NCBI RefSeq assembly: GCF_004768465.1
Contig: NZ_SRMF01000003.1
Span: 186,001 to 250,000, forward strand
Direction: 5' to 3'
Source of the DNA: Natronospirillum operosum
GTDB taxonomy: Bacteria > Pseudomonadota > Gammaproteobacteria > Pseudomonadales > Natronospirillaceae
Length of the DNA: 64,000 nt
Shown: piece by piece, positions 44,342-53,324 of the stretch
Layout of the letters: each line of letters starts with the position of its first letter
Numbering within the stretch: the stretch's first letter is position 1
Translations under genes and position numbers: made by a program
The notes under the pieces: generated by a model
Seen by the model: the letters and a program-made list of their open reading frames with translations, nothing else
Database searches by the model: none
Told to the model about the DNA's origin: nothing

Positions 44342-45593
44342 GCACAGACCGGCGGACACTCAGGGTGAACTGAAAGCGGACGGGCTGACCGTGTTCTACG
44401 GCCAGCATCAGGCCCTTGATCATGCCTCGCTGCGCGTTCGCGCCGGCGAGATTGTGGTCATTCTCGGCGCCAACGGTGCCGGCAAGAGTACGTTGCTGCA
44501 GACCATAGCCGGGCTGGTGCCGCGCAGCAGCGGTTCGGTGCGGCTTGGCGAGCGCGTGATCGGCACGCTGAAATCTCACCAGGTGGTGGAGTCGGGCCTG
44601 GCTCTGGTACCGGAAGGGCGCGGCATCTTCGGTGAACTGTCGGTGGAGGACAACCTGCGCCTGGGTGCCTACGCGCGCCGCGCCAGAGGGTCCGAGCAGG
44701 AGAATCTGGAGCGGGTCTACAGCCTGTTTCCGCGCCTTGCCGAGCGCCGCCGCCAGATCGCTCGCACCATGAGCGGGGGTGAGCAGCAGATGGTGGCGAT
44801 TGGCCGCGCGATGATGTCCAACCCGACCATTCTGATGCTGGATGAACCCTCGCTCGGGCTGTCGCCCCTGCTGGCCAAGGATGTGTTCCGTACCCTGGCC
44901 GAGGTGCGCAAGACCGGGCTGGGTATTCTGCTGGTGGAGCAGAATGCCAAGCAGAGTCTGGCTATCGCCGATCGTGGTTATCTGATCGAGACCGGACAGA
45001 TTGTGGCCGAAAATTCGGCTCAGGCACTGATGAATGACCCGGCCGTGCAGCGCGCCTACCTGGGCGGTGCGGCGGAAGCACCGGCAGCCCCGACAGCAAA
45101 AGCACCACCGACCCCGACCCGGGCGACTGCGGCAACAGCGCAGCAGACAGCGGCGCCTGCCGCGCACAGTGAAGTGTCCTTCGCGCAGCCGGCGCCGCGC
45201 ACGGTTGATCGGGTCAGTGTGCAGCAGGTAGCCGGGCAGAGTGTCGAGGACCTGATCGCCAGTGCGGAAGCCCGCCAGCGCCAGGCCTGGACCAGCGCCG
45301 CCGGACCGAATTCCGACGCCACCGCTGCCGGCAGTGCTGCGCCAGCCAGCACGGGTGCGCTGGATGACATGCTGCGCCGTATGGAGAACGCCGCCCGCAC
45401 CGCCAGCACAGCGTCTGCCCGGCCACCGGCCGCACCGGCAATGCCGACCCGGGAGCGGTCACAGCAGGCAACCCCCGACGACCGGAAACCGGAAATCGAG
45501 GTATACCGAAGGCCGCAGCTCGAGATCTATCGCCGCGAAGATGACGGCGACGCGCAGGGCGAACTGAAACTGATCAGCAAACACAGGGTATAA
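44334..45593 (+). CDS. Liv-type ABC ATPase (LivF) with a long Ala/Pro-rich C-terminal tail
   Basis: 419 residues. Residues 1-245 are a complete LivF-type ATPase (Walker A GANGAGKST at 45-53, TMSGGEQQM signature, Walker B ILMLDEPSLGLSP). Residues 246-419 form an extra tail rich in Ala, Pro, Thr and Ser with a short helical island (SVEDLIASAEARQRQAW, ALDDMLRRMENAA). It closes with a doubled motif IEVYRRPQLEIYRRED and a basic end. Normal LivF proteins stop at about 235-245 residues. The reading frame is unbroken and the tail keeps GC-rich codon use, so it looks like a real extension. Role unknown. Confidence 0.92.
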   Translation: MTEHRPADTQGELKADGLTVFYGQHQALDHASLRVRAGEIVVILGANGAGKSTLLQTIAGLVPRSSGSVRLGERVIGTLKSHQVVESGLALVPEGRGIFGELSVEDNLRLGAYARRARGSEQENLERVYSLFPRLAERRRQIARTMSGGEQQMVAIGRAMMSNPTILMLDEPSLGLSPLLAKDVFRTLAEVRKTGLGILLVEQNAKQSLAIADRGYLIETGQIVAENSAQALMNDPAVQRAYLGGAAEAPAAPTAKAPPTPTRATAATAQQTAAPAAHSEVSFAQPAPRTVDRVSVQQVAGQSVEDLIASAEARQRQAWTSAAGPNSDATAAGSAAPASTGALDDMLRRMENAARTASTASARPPAAPAMPTRERSQQATPDDRKPEIEVYRRPQLEIYRREDDGDAQGELKLISKHRV

Positions 45594-45596
45594 GCC

Positions 45597-47054
45597 ATGC
45601 ACCAGTTCAAGGGTCTGTATATTGGCGGTGAGTGGACACCCACTGACCGCACCTTCGATGACTTCAATCCGTCCAACGACCAGCTATGGGCGCGCGTGCC
45701 GGAAGCCGGACTGAGCGAGACCCGGGCCGCCATTCAGGCCGCTCAGCAAGCGCAGTCCGACTGGGCCGCGCGGCCCTACAGTGAACGCGCCCACTACATG
45801 CTCAAGGTGGCGGAAGCCTTCGAACGCAACCGCGACCGTATCGTCAAGGCCATTCAGGCCGAAGGCGGCGGCTGGTTCGGCAAGGGCATGTTCGAGACCG
45901 GCTATGTGCCCGGTGTCTTCCGTGCCGCTGCCGCCTCCAACTATGCCGCCATCGGTGAAGTCATGCCGTCCGACTACGGCAAGCTGTCCATGGCCATCCG
46001 CCAGCCCATGGGGGTGGTGACGGTGATCAGCCCGTGGAACTTTCCGCTCATTCTGACCGCGCGCGGTCTGGCTTTCCCTTGTGCGGCCGGCAACACCATA
46101 GTGCTCAAGCCGTCCGAGGAAACGCCCTATCTCGGTGGTCTGCTGTTTGCCGAGATGTTCGAGGAAGCCGGCGTACCGCCCGGGGTACTGAACGTGGTGA
46201 CCTGTTCCCGCGACGCGGTGCAGACTGTGGGCAACGAACTGGTCGAGCATCCGCTGGTCAAGGGCATTTCCTTTACCGGCTCGACGCCGGTGGGACGCCA
46301 GATAGCAGCCCGCGCCGGGGCCAACCTGAAAAAGGCCTGTGTCGAACTGGGCGGCAAGGACTCGCTGATCGTGCTGGAAGATGCCGATTTGGAGCGTGCC
46401 ACCCAGGCGGCCAACTTTGGCAGCTTCATGCACCAGGGGCAGATCTGCATGTCGGTGGAGAAGGTGCTGGTGCACGAATCCATCTTCGACGAGTTTCTGG
46501 ACCGCTTTGTGGCCCGGGCGTCGAAACTGCGCATGGGCGATACCACTGATGACCCGGAAGCCATTATCGGCCCGCTGATCAATGACCGTCAGGCCCAGCG
46601 GGTGCGGGAACAGATCGAGGATGCCATCGCCAAGGGAGCCCGTGTGGTGCTCGGCGGGGGCGTCAAGGGCCGCTTTGTGGAGCCCACCATCATGACCGGG
46701 GTCACGCCGGACATGAAGCTGTATCAGGACGAGACCTTCGGACCCGTGGTGCCGGTGATCCCGTTCAGCACCGACGAAGAAGCCATCGCCATTGCCAACG
46801 ATACCGAATACGGGCTCTCATCCGGTGTGATGACGCGCGACGAGGAGCGGGCGCTGCGTATTGCCCGACGCCTCGAGACCGGCATGTGCCACGTGAACTG
46901 CTCGTCGGTCAACGACGAGCCCCATGTGCCCTTCGGCGGGGCCAAGGCCTCGGGTCAGGGCAACCACGGGGGCCGCTGGTCGGTGGAAACCTTTACCCAG
47001 ACACGCTGGGTCACACTGGAACGGGGCGGTCGTCATTTTCCGCCCATGTTCTGA
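45597..47054 (+). CDS. aldehyde dehydrogenase (aromatic aldehyde type)
   Basis: A 485-residue NAD(P)-dependent dehydrogenase. Active-site E250 (VELGGKD) and C284 (HQGQICMS) are in place, as are the NAD-binding FTGSTPVGRQIAARAG and the C-terminal VPFGGAKASGQGNHGG. It resembles vanillin, benzaldehyde or coniferyl-aldehyde dehydrogenases. It is 3 bp downstream of the tailed LivF gene and 35 bp upstream of a CalA-like alcohol dehydrogenase gene, so the pair would oxidise an aryl alcohol to the acid. Exact substrate inferred. Confidence 0.92.
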   Translation: MHQFKGLYIGGEWTPTDRTFDDFNPSNDQLWARVPEAGLSETRAAIQAAQQAQSDWAARPYSERAHYMLKVAEAFERNRDRIVKAIQAEGGGWFGKGMFETGYVPGVFRAAAASNYAAIGEVMPSDYGKLSMAIRQPMGVVTVISPWNFPLILTARGLAFPCAAGNTIVLKPSEETPYLGGLLFAEMFEEAGVPPGVLNVVTCSRDAVQTVGNELVEHPLVKGISFTGSTPVGRQIAARAGANLKKACVELGGKDSLIVLEDADLERATQAANFGSFMHQGQICMSVEKVLVHESIFDEFLDRFVARASKLRMGDTTDDPEAIIGPLINDRQAQRVREQIEDAIAKGARVVLGGGVKGRFVEPTIMTGVTPDMKLYQDETFGPVVPVIPFSTDEEAIAIANDTEYGLSSGVMTRDEERALRIARRLETGMCHVNCSSVNDEPHVPFGGAKASGQGNHGGRWSVETFTQTRWVTLERGGRHFPPMF

Positions 47055-47089
47055 CCGCCCACGTACTGATTCGAGCCGGAGAGCTGTAC

Positions 47090-47893
47090 ATGAGTGCCAT
47101 TCATCCGCAACACCTGCTGCAGGGCAAGACCATCGTCGTCACCGGCTGTGCCTCGGGCATCGGCCTGGAAACGGCGCGGCTGGTCAAGTATCTGGGCGGT
47201 GACGTCCTGGGCGTGGATGTCCACAAGACCACCCGCTATGTGGACGAGCTGTATCGTGCCGACCTGTCGGATCGCAACGTCATCGATGCCCTGGTCGAGG
47301 CCCTGCCCAATGCAATCGACGGTCTGGCCAATATCGCCGGGCTGCCGCCCACGGCACCGGCAGCCCAGGTGCTGAAGGTCAATCTGGTGGGGCTGCGGTA
47401 TCTGACCGAAAGCCTGATTCCCAAGCTGGCCAACGGCGCTTCCATCGTCAATCTGGCCTCGCTGGCGGGCATGGGCTGGCCGGAGTCGGTAGCCAGCATT
47501 CGCGCTGCCGAGACACTGGATTTCGATCAGGTGGAAGACTTCGTGCGCCTGCATGGTGTGGGCAATGAAGGCGGCCGCTCCTACTTTTTCAGCAAGGAGG
47601 CGCTGATCGCCTGGACCATGAAGAACCGCTGGACCTGGCGTGAACGCGGCATCCGCATGAATGCGGTCAGCCCCGGCCCCGTGGACACCCCCATTCTGGG
47701 CGATTTTATCGAGACTCTGGGCGAACGGGCCGCGCAGGACATGGCCGTAATGGACCGACCCGGGCGACCGGAAGACATTGCGCCGGTGGTGGCCTTTCTG
47801 CTGTCGGATCTGTCGACCTGGATTCGGGGCACGAATCTGCCGGCAGATGGTGGCATGGCCTCGCATCTGCTTGGTGAAACACATGGTCTGTAA
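47090..47893 (+). CDS. SDR alcohol dehydrogenase, coniferyl-alcohol dehydrogenase (CalA)-like
   Basis: A 267-residue short-chain dehydrogenase. VTGCASGIGLETARL cofactor motif, ANIAGLP, NLASLAGMGWPESVA with the catalytic Ser region, YFFSKEALI (Tyr-xxx-Lys), and SPGPVDTPILGDFIETLGE. The order and several blocks match Pseudomonas CalA, a 255-residue coniferyl alcohol dehydrogenase. The start ATG 47090 was chosen over the much longer open frame upstream. It works with the aldehyde dehydrogenase just before it. Confidence 0.88.
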   Translation: MSAIHPQHLLQGKTIVVTGCASGIGLETARLVKYLGGDVLGVDVHKTTRYVDELYRADLSDRNVIDALVEALPNAIDGLANIAGLPPTAPAAQVLKVNLVGLRYLTESLIPKLANGASIVNLASLAGMGWPESVASIRAAETLDFDQVEDFVRLHGVGNEGGRSYFFSKEALIAWTMKNRWTWRERGIRMNAVSPGPVDTPILGDFIETLGERAAQDMAVMDRPGRPEDIAPVVAFLLSDLSTWIRGTNLPADGGMASHLLGETHGL

Positions 47894-47945
47894 CCCACGG
47901 ACAGAACAACCAGAACAATAACTGCTTGCAAGCTGGAGAAACCGT

Positions 47946-49646
47946 ATGGCTAATTTGGGAGTTTGGTTGATAGTCGGCCTGATCGCTGTGGTGATTGCAG
48001 TGATCATACTGGCCAACTTCTATCAGCGGGGCACGCGCGAGGTCAGCCTGGTTCGCACCGGGGTGGGTGGTCGCAAGGTGGTGCTCGACGGTGGCGTGCT
48101 GGCGGTACCGTATTTCCATGATGTGGCCCGGGTCAACATGCAGACCCTGCGCCTGGAGGTCAAGCGCGAGGGCAACGCCTCGCTGATCACCCGTGACCGC
48201 CTGCGGGTCGATGTCGGTGTCGAGTTCTATGTGTCGGTGCTGGCCACGCGCGACGGTGTGGCGCAGGCGGCGCAAACACTGGGCAACCGAACCTTTCAGG
48301 CCGACCGCCTGCGCGAACTGATCGAAGGCAAGCTGGTCGACGCGCTGCGCTCGGTAGCGGCCACCTTCACCATGGATGAGCTGCATGAAAAACGCGGCGA
48401 GTTCGTCAGCCTGGTGCGTGACCAACTGGTGCCGTCACTGGAACGCAATGGCCTGGCTCTGGATTCGGTCTCCCTGACCGACATGGACCAGACCCCGTTC
48501 GGCGCCCTGGATGAAAACAATGCCTTCAATGCCGAGGGTATGCGCAAGCTGGCCGAAGTGATTGCCCGCTCGCGGAAGGATCGCGCCAATATCGATGCCG
48601 ACGCGGATGTTTCGGTGCGCCGGTCCGCCCTCGAAGTGGCCAAGCGCAAGCTGGATCTGGACTATGAAGAAGAGCAGGCGCGCATCGATCAGGTGCAGAA
48701 GATAGAAACCCTGAAAGCCGCGCAGATGGCTGAAGTGGCCGCCCGCAAGGCCGACAGCGAGAAGGCGGCGGCGCAGGCGCGTATCGATATGGAGAGTGCC
48801 ATCCGCTCTGCCGACATTGCACGTGAACAGCGGTTGCGCGAGGCCGAGATCGAGCGTGATCGCCTGCTGGAAGCCGCCGAACTGAAACGTCAGCTGGCGC
48901 TTGAACTGCTACAGCAGGACAGAGACATCCAGTTGCACGAGAAATCACGCGAGGAACGGCAGGCCGAGGCGCTGGCCGAGGAAGCCCGCGCTCTGGTGGT
49001 CAAGGCCATGGAAACCGTGGCCACCGAGAAAGCCCTGGCGGAAGCCGAGCGGCGCAAGCGGGTGGCCGAAGTCAACGCGGAGCAGGAAGCCGGGGTGTCC
49101 GGTATCCGCATCCGCCGTGCCGCCGAAGCCGAGAAGGCAGCCGCTGCCGATCGGGCACAGGCCCGCCTCGAGCAGGCCCGCGGCGAGCAGGAAGCCCGCA
49201 CCCTGGCGTCTGAAGCTGCGCGCCAGGAGGCCCTGGCCGCAGCTGAGGGACGCAAGGCCATGGTGGAAGCCGAGAACACCATGAACGAACGCATGGCGGC
49301 CTACAACACCGAGAAGGCGCGCCTGGAAGCCATGCCGAAGATTGTCGCCGAAATGGTCAGGCCGGCCGAGAAGATCGACTCCATCCGCATCCACCAGATC
49401 AATGGCCTGGCCCAGCGGGGCGATGCTCCCGTGGGCAGCCGCGAGGCGCGGCCGGTGGTCAATCAGGCCCTCGACAGCATCATGGACATGGCCGTGCAGC
49501 TACCCGCCCTGCGGCGTCTGGGTGAGGAACTGGGCCTGAGCATGGATTCAGGGCTGGATGCATTGCGCGGTGACGATGCCGAAGACGACAGCAGTGCAAA
49601 GGCGCAAACCGGCGGGAAAAAACGCCGCCCCAGCGGAGAGGGCTGA
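47946..49646 (+). CDS. flotillin-like SPFH protein, YqiK family
   Basis: 566 residues, near the length of E. coli YqiK (553). One N-terminal membrane helix (about 5-24), an SPFH/band-7 domain (about 30-200) and a long charged coiled coil (about 205-470) rich in Ala, Glu and Arg, then a hydrophilic tail. Flotillin-like proteins scaffold membrane microdomains. E. coli yqiK is paired with the NfeD-like yqiJ; no NfeD gene is adjacent here. AACAATAA at 47914-47921 again gives an AANAANAA leader. Its link to the aromatic genes around it is unclear. Confidence 0.9.
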   Translation: MANLGVWLIVGLIAVVIAVIILANFYQRGTREVSLVRTGVGGRKVVLDGGVLAVPYFHDVARVNMQTLRLEVKREGNASLITRDRLRVDVGVEFYVSVLATRDGVAQAAQTLGNRTFQADRLRELIEGKLVDALRSVAATFTMDELHEKRGEFVSLVRDQLVPSLERNGLALDSVSLTDMDQTPFGALDENNAFNAEGMRKLAEVIARSRKDRANIDADADVSVRRSALEVAKRKLDLDYEEEQARIDQVQKIETLKAAQMAEVAARKADSEKAAAQARIDMESAIRSADIAREQRLREAEIERDRLLEAAELKRQLALELLQQDRDIQLHEKSREERQAEALAEEARALVVKAMETVATEKALAEAERRKRVAEVNAEQEAGVSGIRIRRAAEAEKAAAADRAQARLEQARGEQEARTLASEAARQEALAAAEGRKAMVEAENTMNERMAAYNTEKARLEAMPKIVAEMVRPAEKIDSIRIHQINGLAQRGDAPVGSREARPVVNQALDSIMDMAVQLPALRRLGEELGLSMDSGLDALRGDDAEDDSSAKAQTGGKKRRPSGEG

Positions 49647-49750
49647 GCAGTGAGAACAGAGTTGCCGATGATGATTTCAATGCGGTGTTGTGTGATGACA
49701 GGGACGTAGCTCCTGTGTATCCCGAGCAAGTAACGGGACGCAATGATCTT

Positions 49751-49777
49751 GACCCGCCTTCTGGCGGGTCTTTTTTT
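49751..49777 (+). terminator. intrinsic terminator after the flotillin gene
   Basis: Perfect 8-bp stem GACCCGCC-TTCT-GGCGGGTC followed by seven T residues. It ends transcription from the flotillin side and lies 4 bp before the end of the convergent AEC transporter gene. On the minus strand no comparable T-run follows, so it is mainly one-directional. Confidence 0.92.
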
Positions 49778-49780
49778 GCT

Positions 49781-50734
49781 TCAGACCTGCAGCAGTCGGC
49801 TCAGCACCCAGAGCCAGCCCGTGATGGTCAGGAAGGACAGCACCACGGCCACCATCAGCGCCAGCAGCGTGTCTCTTTCATGGCCATAGCGCGCCCCGAT
49901 GATGGGATAGATGGAGAACATGGGCATGCTGGACAGCAGCACGGCGGAGAACTGCAACACCGGGTCGAAGTCGGGTACGACAAAGAGCACCAGCAGCAAG
50001 GTGATCAGCGGCTGCACTATCAGCTTGGCACCCACCACCAGGATGAGGTCGCGCTCCTGTCCGCGCAGATTCACCGAGCTGCGCGCGATGGCAAAGCCGA
50101 CCGCAAACAGCGCAATGGCCGCAGAGGCCCGGGCGACCAGATCAATGGCCTCGGCCAGAACCAGTGGCACCGGAATCGCCAGTGAGGACACCAGAACCCC
50201 GGCGATGATGGCGAGAATGATGGGGCTGCGCATCAGTTGAACGCCCACCTGCCGGATCGCGGCGCCGATCGAACCGCCCGGACCGGCTGCGGTGACCTGC
50301 AGGGCCAGCAGAAAGGGTGTGAAGAACAGCAGGTTTTCGGTCAGTACGGCCATGGCAAAGGCATTGCCCGGGGTCTCGGGGAAATACTGCATGGCGATGG
50401 GCAGACCGAAGAACAGGGTGTTGGGCATGATGCTGCCAAACCCCTGCAGCAGTGCCTGTATGCGGTCTCGGCCCATCAGCAGGCTGGCCACGCCGATCAC
50501 CAGCAATGCGGTAAGCAGCCCGCTGCCGCCATAGGCCAGCATGAAGGCGGGTTCGATGATCTCGGAGGCTGGCACCCGGGACAGGGTGGTGAACAGGGTG
50601 GCGGGCAGCGCAAAGCGCATGACGAAATTGCCCAGCACCGGGCCCGCCTGGTCGCCCAGCCAGTGCCGGTGCGCCGTCAGCATGCCCAGTACGACGACCA
50701 GGAAGATGGGGGCGGTGATGGCGAATAACTGCAT
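49781..50734 (-). CDS. AEC family transporter (auxin efflux carrier / MdcF-like)
   Basis: A 317-residue, about ten-helix membrane carrier: QLFAITAPIFLVVVLGMLTAHR at the start and SVNLRGQERDLILVVGAKLIVQPL in the second half. AEC proteins move organic acids such as malonate or malate. It is the last gene of the pca operon, with its start codon overlapping the pcaB stop by one base, so it probably handles a pathway-related acid. Substrate unknown. Confidence 0.87.
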   Translation of the reverse strand: MQLFAITAPIFLVVVLGMLTAHRHWLGDQAGPVLGNFVMRFALPATLFTTLSRVPASEIIEPAFMLAYGGSGLLTALLVIGVASLLMGRDRIQALLQGFGSIMPNTLFFGLPIAMQYFPETPGNAFAMAVLTENLLFFTPFLLALQVTAAGPGGSIGAAIRQVGVQLMRSPIILAIIAGVLVSSLAIPVPLVLAEAIDLVARASAAIALFAVGFAIARSSVNLRGQERDLILVVGAKLIVQPLITLLLVLFVVPDFDPVLQFSAVLLSSMPMFSIYPIIGARYGHERDTLLALMVAVVLSFLTITGWLWVLSRLLQV

Positions 50735-52074
50735 CAGTCGTCGGCGGGCATCCAGATTTGGGCGGCCTGCAGAATACGATCAATGTCCGGATCGGTGCAA
50801 CCGGCGTGCAGCAGATCAGCCTCCAGTTCGGCCGCAGTGAAGGCGGTGCCGGCGGCCGTATTGATCCGCTCGATCAGGGTCTCCGGGCTGTCCGGGTTCT
50901 GGTTGACTGCATCTATGGACTGGCGCAGCAACAAGGCTGCATCGATGCCTGCCGGCTGGCCGGAGTGGAGGCGAAAACGCAGGGTTTCGGCAAACAGCAG
51001 GCCCCGGCTCTGCCACAGGTTCTGCTGCAGGCGCACTGGATTGAATTCCATGTGCTGCAGACCCATGAGACTCTGGTGCAGGGCCGCACCGGTGCAATGA
51101 TAGAGTTCCGGCAGGGCCAGCCACTCACTGCTCCAGCTCACCCCATCCCGCTCGTGTGCTCCCAGCCCGGCCTGCAGCATCTCCGCCGCCTGGTGTGCCG
51201 AGCGCCGGGCCAGGGTCTGAATCAGTTCGGCATTCACCGGGTTGGATTTCTGCGGCAGTGTAGATGAGCCGCCGCCATTGGCAAAGCGGATTTCCCCCAC
51301 CTCGGTCTGCGCCATCAGCATCCAGTCGTGCGCCATCTTGCCCAGCGCCGTGGTGGTGATGGCCAGCCAGGTGGCCAGTTCCTGCAGGCTGTCGCGCTGC
51401 GTATGCCAGCCGCCGTCAGCGGCCAACTGCAACTGCTCGGCCAGCGCCTGGCGCACCGGAATGGCCTGGTTCTGCAGGGCGGACAGATTGCCCACAGCAC
51501 CGGCCAGCTGCACCTTGAGCAGGCGTGGCCGCAGTGACTGCAGACGCTCGAGCTGTCGCACCAGAGGCGCCAGCCAGCGCACGATCTTCAGCCCCAGGTT
51601 CATGGGGGCACCCTGCTGGCTGCGGGTACGGCCAGCCACCAGTTGGTTGCGGTGCTGCGCCGTCAGTGCCGCCAGGCCCTGCACCAGTTGCCGGATCTGC
51701 CGCTCGAAATGGTCGAGCAGTTCACGGCTTTCCAGCACTGAGGCCGTATCCATGATGTCCTGGCTGGTAGCGCCATGGTGCAGGGCGCGGTGATGCACGG
51801 CCGGAATCTCGGCTTTCAGGGCCTTGATCAGCGTGGGCAGGGGCACGCCGTCCTGCGCCATGCCGGCGCTGATGGCGTCCATGTCCGGCTGGAAGCGGGC
51901 GAGGGCAGCGCTGACCGCCTGCGCATCGGCTTCGGTACAGAGGCCGGCCCGGGCCAGGGCCTCGGTCAGGGCCCTCTCGACCATCAGCAGGCGCTGGATG
52001 CGCTGGGTATCATCCAGAATGCGACTCACTGTCGGATCCCGGAACAGACCGTCATAAAGCCCTGCTGGCGCCAT
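50734..52074 (-). CDS. pcaB: 3-carboxy-cis,cis-muconate cycloisomerase
   Basis: A 446-residue fumarase/aspartase superfamily enzyme that lactonises 3-carboxymuconate to 4-carboxymuconolactone. Signature GGGSSTLPQKSNPVNAEL, HHGATSQDIMDTA and GRTRSQQGAPMNLG are present. The start at 52074 (MAPAGLYDGLFRDP) is preferred. An in-frame start at 52146 would overlap the pcaF 3' end and encodes an Arg-rich non-family extension. Placed 23 bp after pcaF. Confidence 0.95.
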   Translation of the reverse strand: MAPAGLYDGLFRDPTVSRILDDTQRIQRLLMVERALTEALARAGLCTEADAQAVSAALARFQPDMDAISAGMAQDGVPLPTLIKALKAEIPAVHHRALHHGATSQDIMDTASVLESRELLDHFERQIRQLVQGLAALTAQHRNQLVAGRTRSQQGAPMNLGLKIVRWLAPLVRQLERLQSLRPRLLKVQLAGAVGNLSALQNQAIPVRQALAEQLQLAADGGWHTQRDSLQELATWLAITTTALGKMAHDWMLMAQTEVGEIRFANGGGSSTLPQKSNPVNAELIQTLARRSAHQAAEMLQAGLGAHERDGVSWSSEWLALPELYHCTGAALHQSLMGLQHMEFNPVRLQQNLWQSRGLLFAETLRFRLHSGQPAGIDAALLLRQSIDAVNQNPDSPETLIERINTAAGTAFTAAELEADLLHAGCTDPDIDRILQAAQIWMPADD

Positions 52075-52097
52075 AATCGGCTTGCCTCCTGTTGGTG

Positions 52098-53303
52098 CTA
52101 CACGCCTTCCAGTACGATGGCAATGCCCTGGCCGACACCGATACACATGGTAGCCAGACCGAGCTTGCCGCCGCTGCGCTGCAACTGCCTGGCCAGGGTG
52201 CCGGTAATACGGGTGCCGGAAGCGCCCAGCGGGTGCCCCAGTGCAATGGCACCGCCGTTGGGGTTCACCTGGGCCGCATCGTCGGCAATGCCCAGTTCGC
52301 GCAGCGTGGCCAGCGCCTGGGAGGCAAAGGCCTCGTTCAGTTCGATCACATCGAACTGGTCGGGTTTGATCCCGAGCCGGGCACAGAGCTTCTGCGTTGC
52401 CGGGGCTGGGCCGATGCCCATGATGCGTGGTGCCACACCGGCGGTGGCGCCGCCGCGAATCCGGGCGATGGGGGTCAGGCCGTATTTTTTTGCCGCTTCG
52501 GCAGTGGCCAGTATGACAGCAGCTGCGCCGTCATTGACGCCGGAGGCATTGCCGGCGGTCACGGTACCGTTGTCGCGGAAGGGTGTAGGCAGAGTCGCCA
52601 GTTTTTCCAGTTTGGTCTCAGGCCTCGGATGTTCATCCCGATCCACCACCACAGGGTCGCCCTTGCGTTGCGGAATGGTTACCGGGGTGATCTCCTCGGC
52701 CAGCACGCCGTTGTCGATGGCCTGCCCGGCCTTCTGCTGCGAGCGCCAGGCAAAGGCGTCCTGATCTTCGCGGCTGATCTGGAAGTCGGCGGCGACATTT
52801 TCTCCGGTCTCGGGCATGGCATCGGTGCCAAACGTCTTGTGCATGAGCGGGTTCACGAAGCGCCAGCCGATGGTGGTGTCGTGAATTTCCGCCTTGCGTG
52901 AAAAGGCGCTGTCGGCCTTGGGCATCACGAAGGGCGCCCGCGACATGCTTTCCACCCCGCCGGCCACGACCAGCTCGGCCTCGCCATTGCCGATCATGCG
53001 GCTGCCATAAAGGATGGCATCCATACCCGAGCCGCACAGCCGGTTGATGGTGGTGCCGGGCACGCTTTCCGGGTAGCCGGCCAGCAACAGGGCCATGCGG
53101 GCGACATTGCGATTGTCCTCGCCGGCCTGGTTGGCACAGCCGAAGATCACTTCGTCAACGGCGGCCAGATCCATGGCCGGATTGCGTGCTTTCAGTGTGG
53201 CCAGGGGGATCGCCGCCAGATCATCGGCGCGCACGCCGCTCAGGGCGCCGCCATAGCGGCCAATGGGGGTGCGAATATAGTCACAGAGATAGACGTCAGT
53301 CAT
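52098..53303 (-). CDS. pcaF: 3-oxoadipyl-CoA thiolase
   Basis: A 401-residue thiolase giving succinyl-CoA plus acetyl-CoA. Nucleophile C90 (TTINRLCGSGMDAI), His in GHPLGASGTRI and the second cysteine in MCIGVGQGIA. The first residues MTDVYLCDYIRTPIGRYGGAL match PcaF. Last carbon-skeleton step of the beta-ketoadipate pathway, downstream of pcaIJ in the same operon. Confidence 0.96.
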   Translation of the reverse strand: MTDVYLCDYIRTPIGRYGGALSGVRADDLAAIPLATLKARNPAMDLAAVDEVIFGCANQAGEDNRNVARMALLLAGYPESVPGTTINRLCGSGMDAILYGSRMIGNGEAELVVAGGVESMSRAPFVMPKADSAFSRKAEIHDTTIGWRFVNPLMHKTFGTDAMPETGENVAADFQISREDQDAFAWRSQQKAGQAIDNGVLAEEITPVTIPQRKGDPVVVDRDEHPRPETKLEKLATLPTPFRDNGTVTAGNASGVNDGAAAVILATAEAAKKYGLTPIARIRGGATAGVAPRIMGIGPAPATQKLCARLGIKPDQFDVIELNEAFASQALATLRELGIADDAAQVNPNGGAIALGHPLGASGTRITGTLARQLQRSGGKLGLATMCIGVGQGIAIVLEGV

Positions 53304-53324
53304 GATGCACTCTTTGTTATCGGA

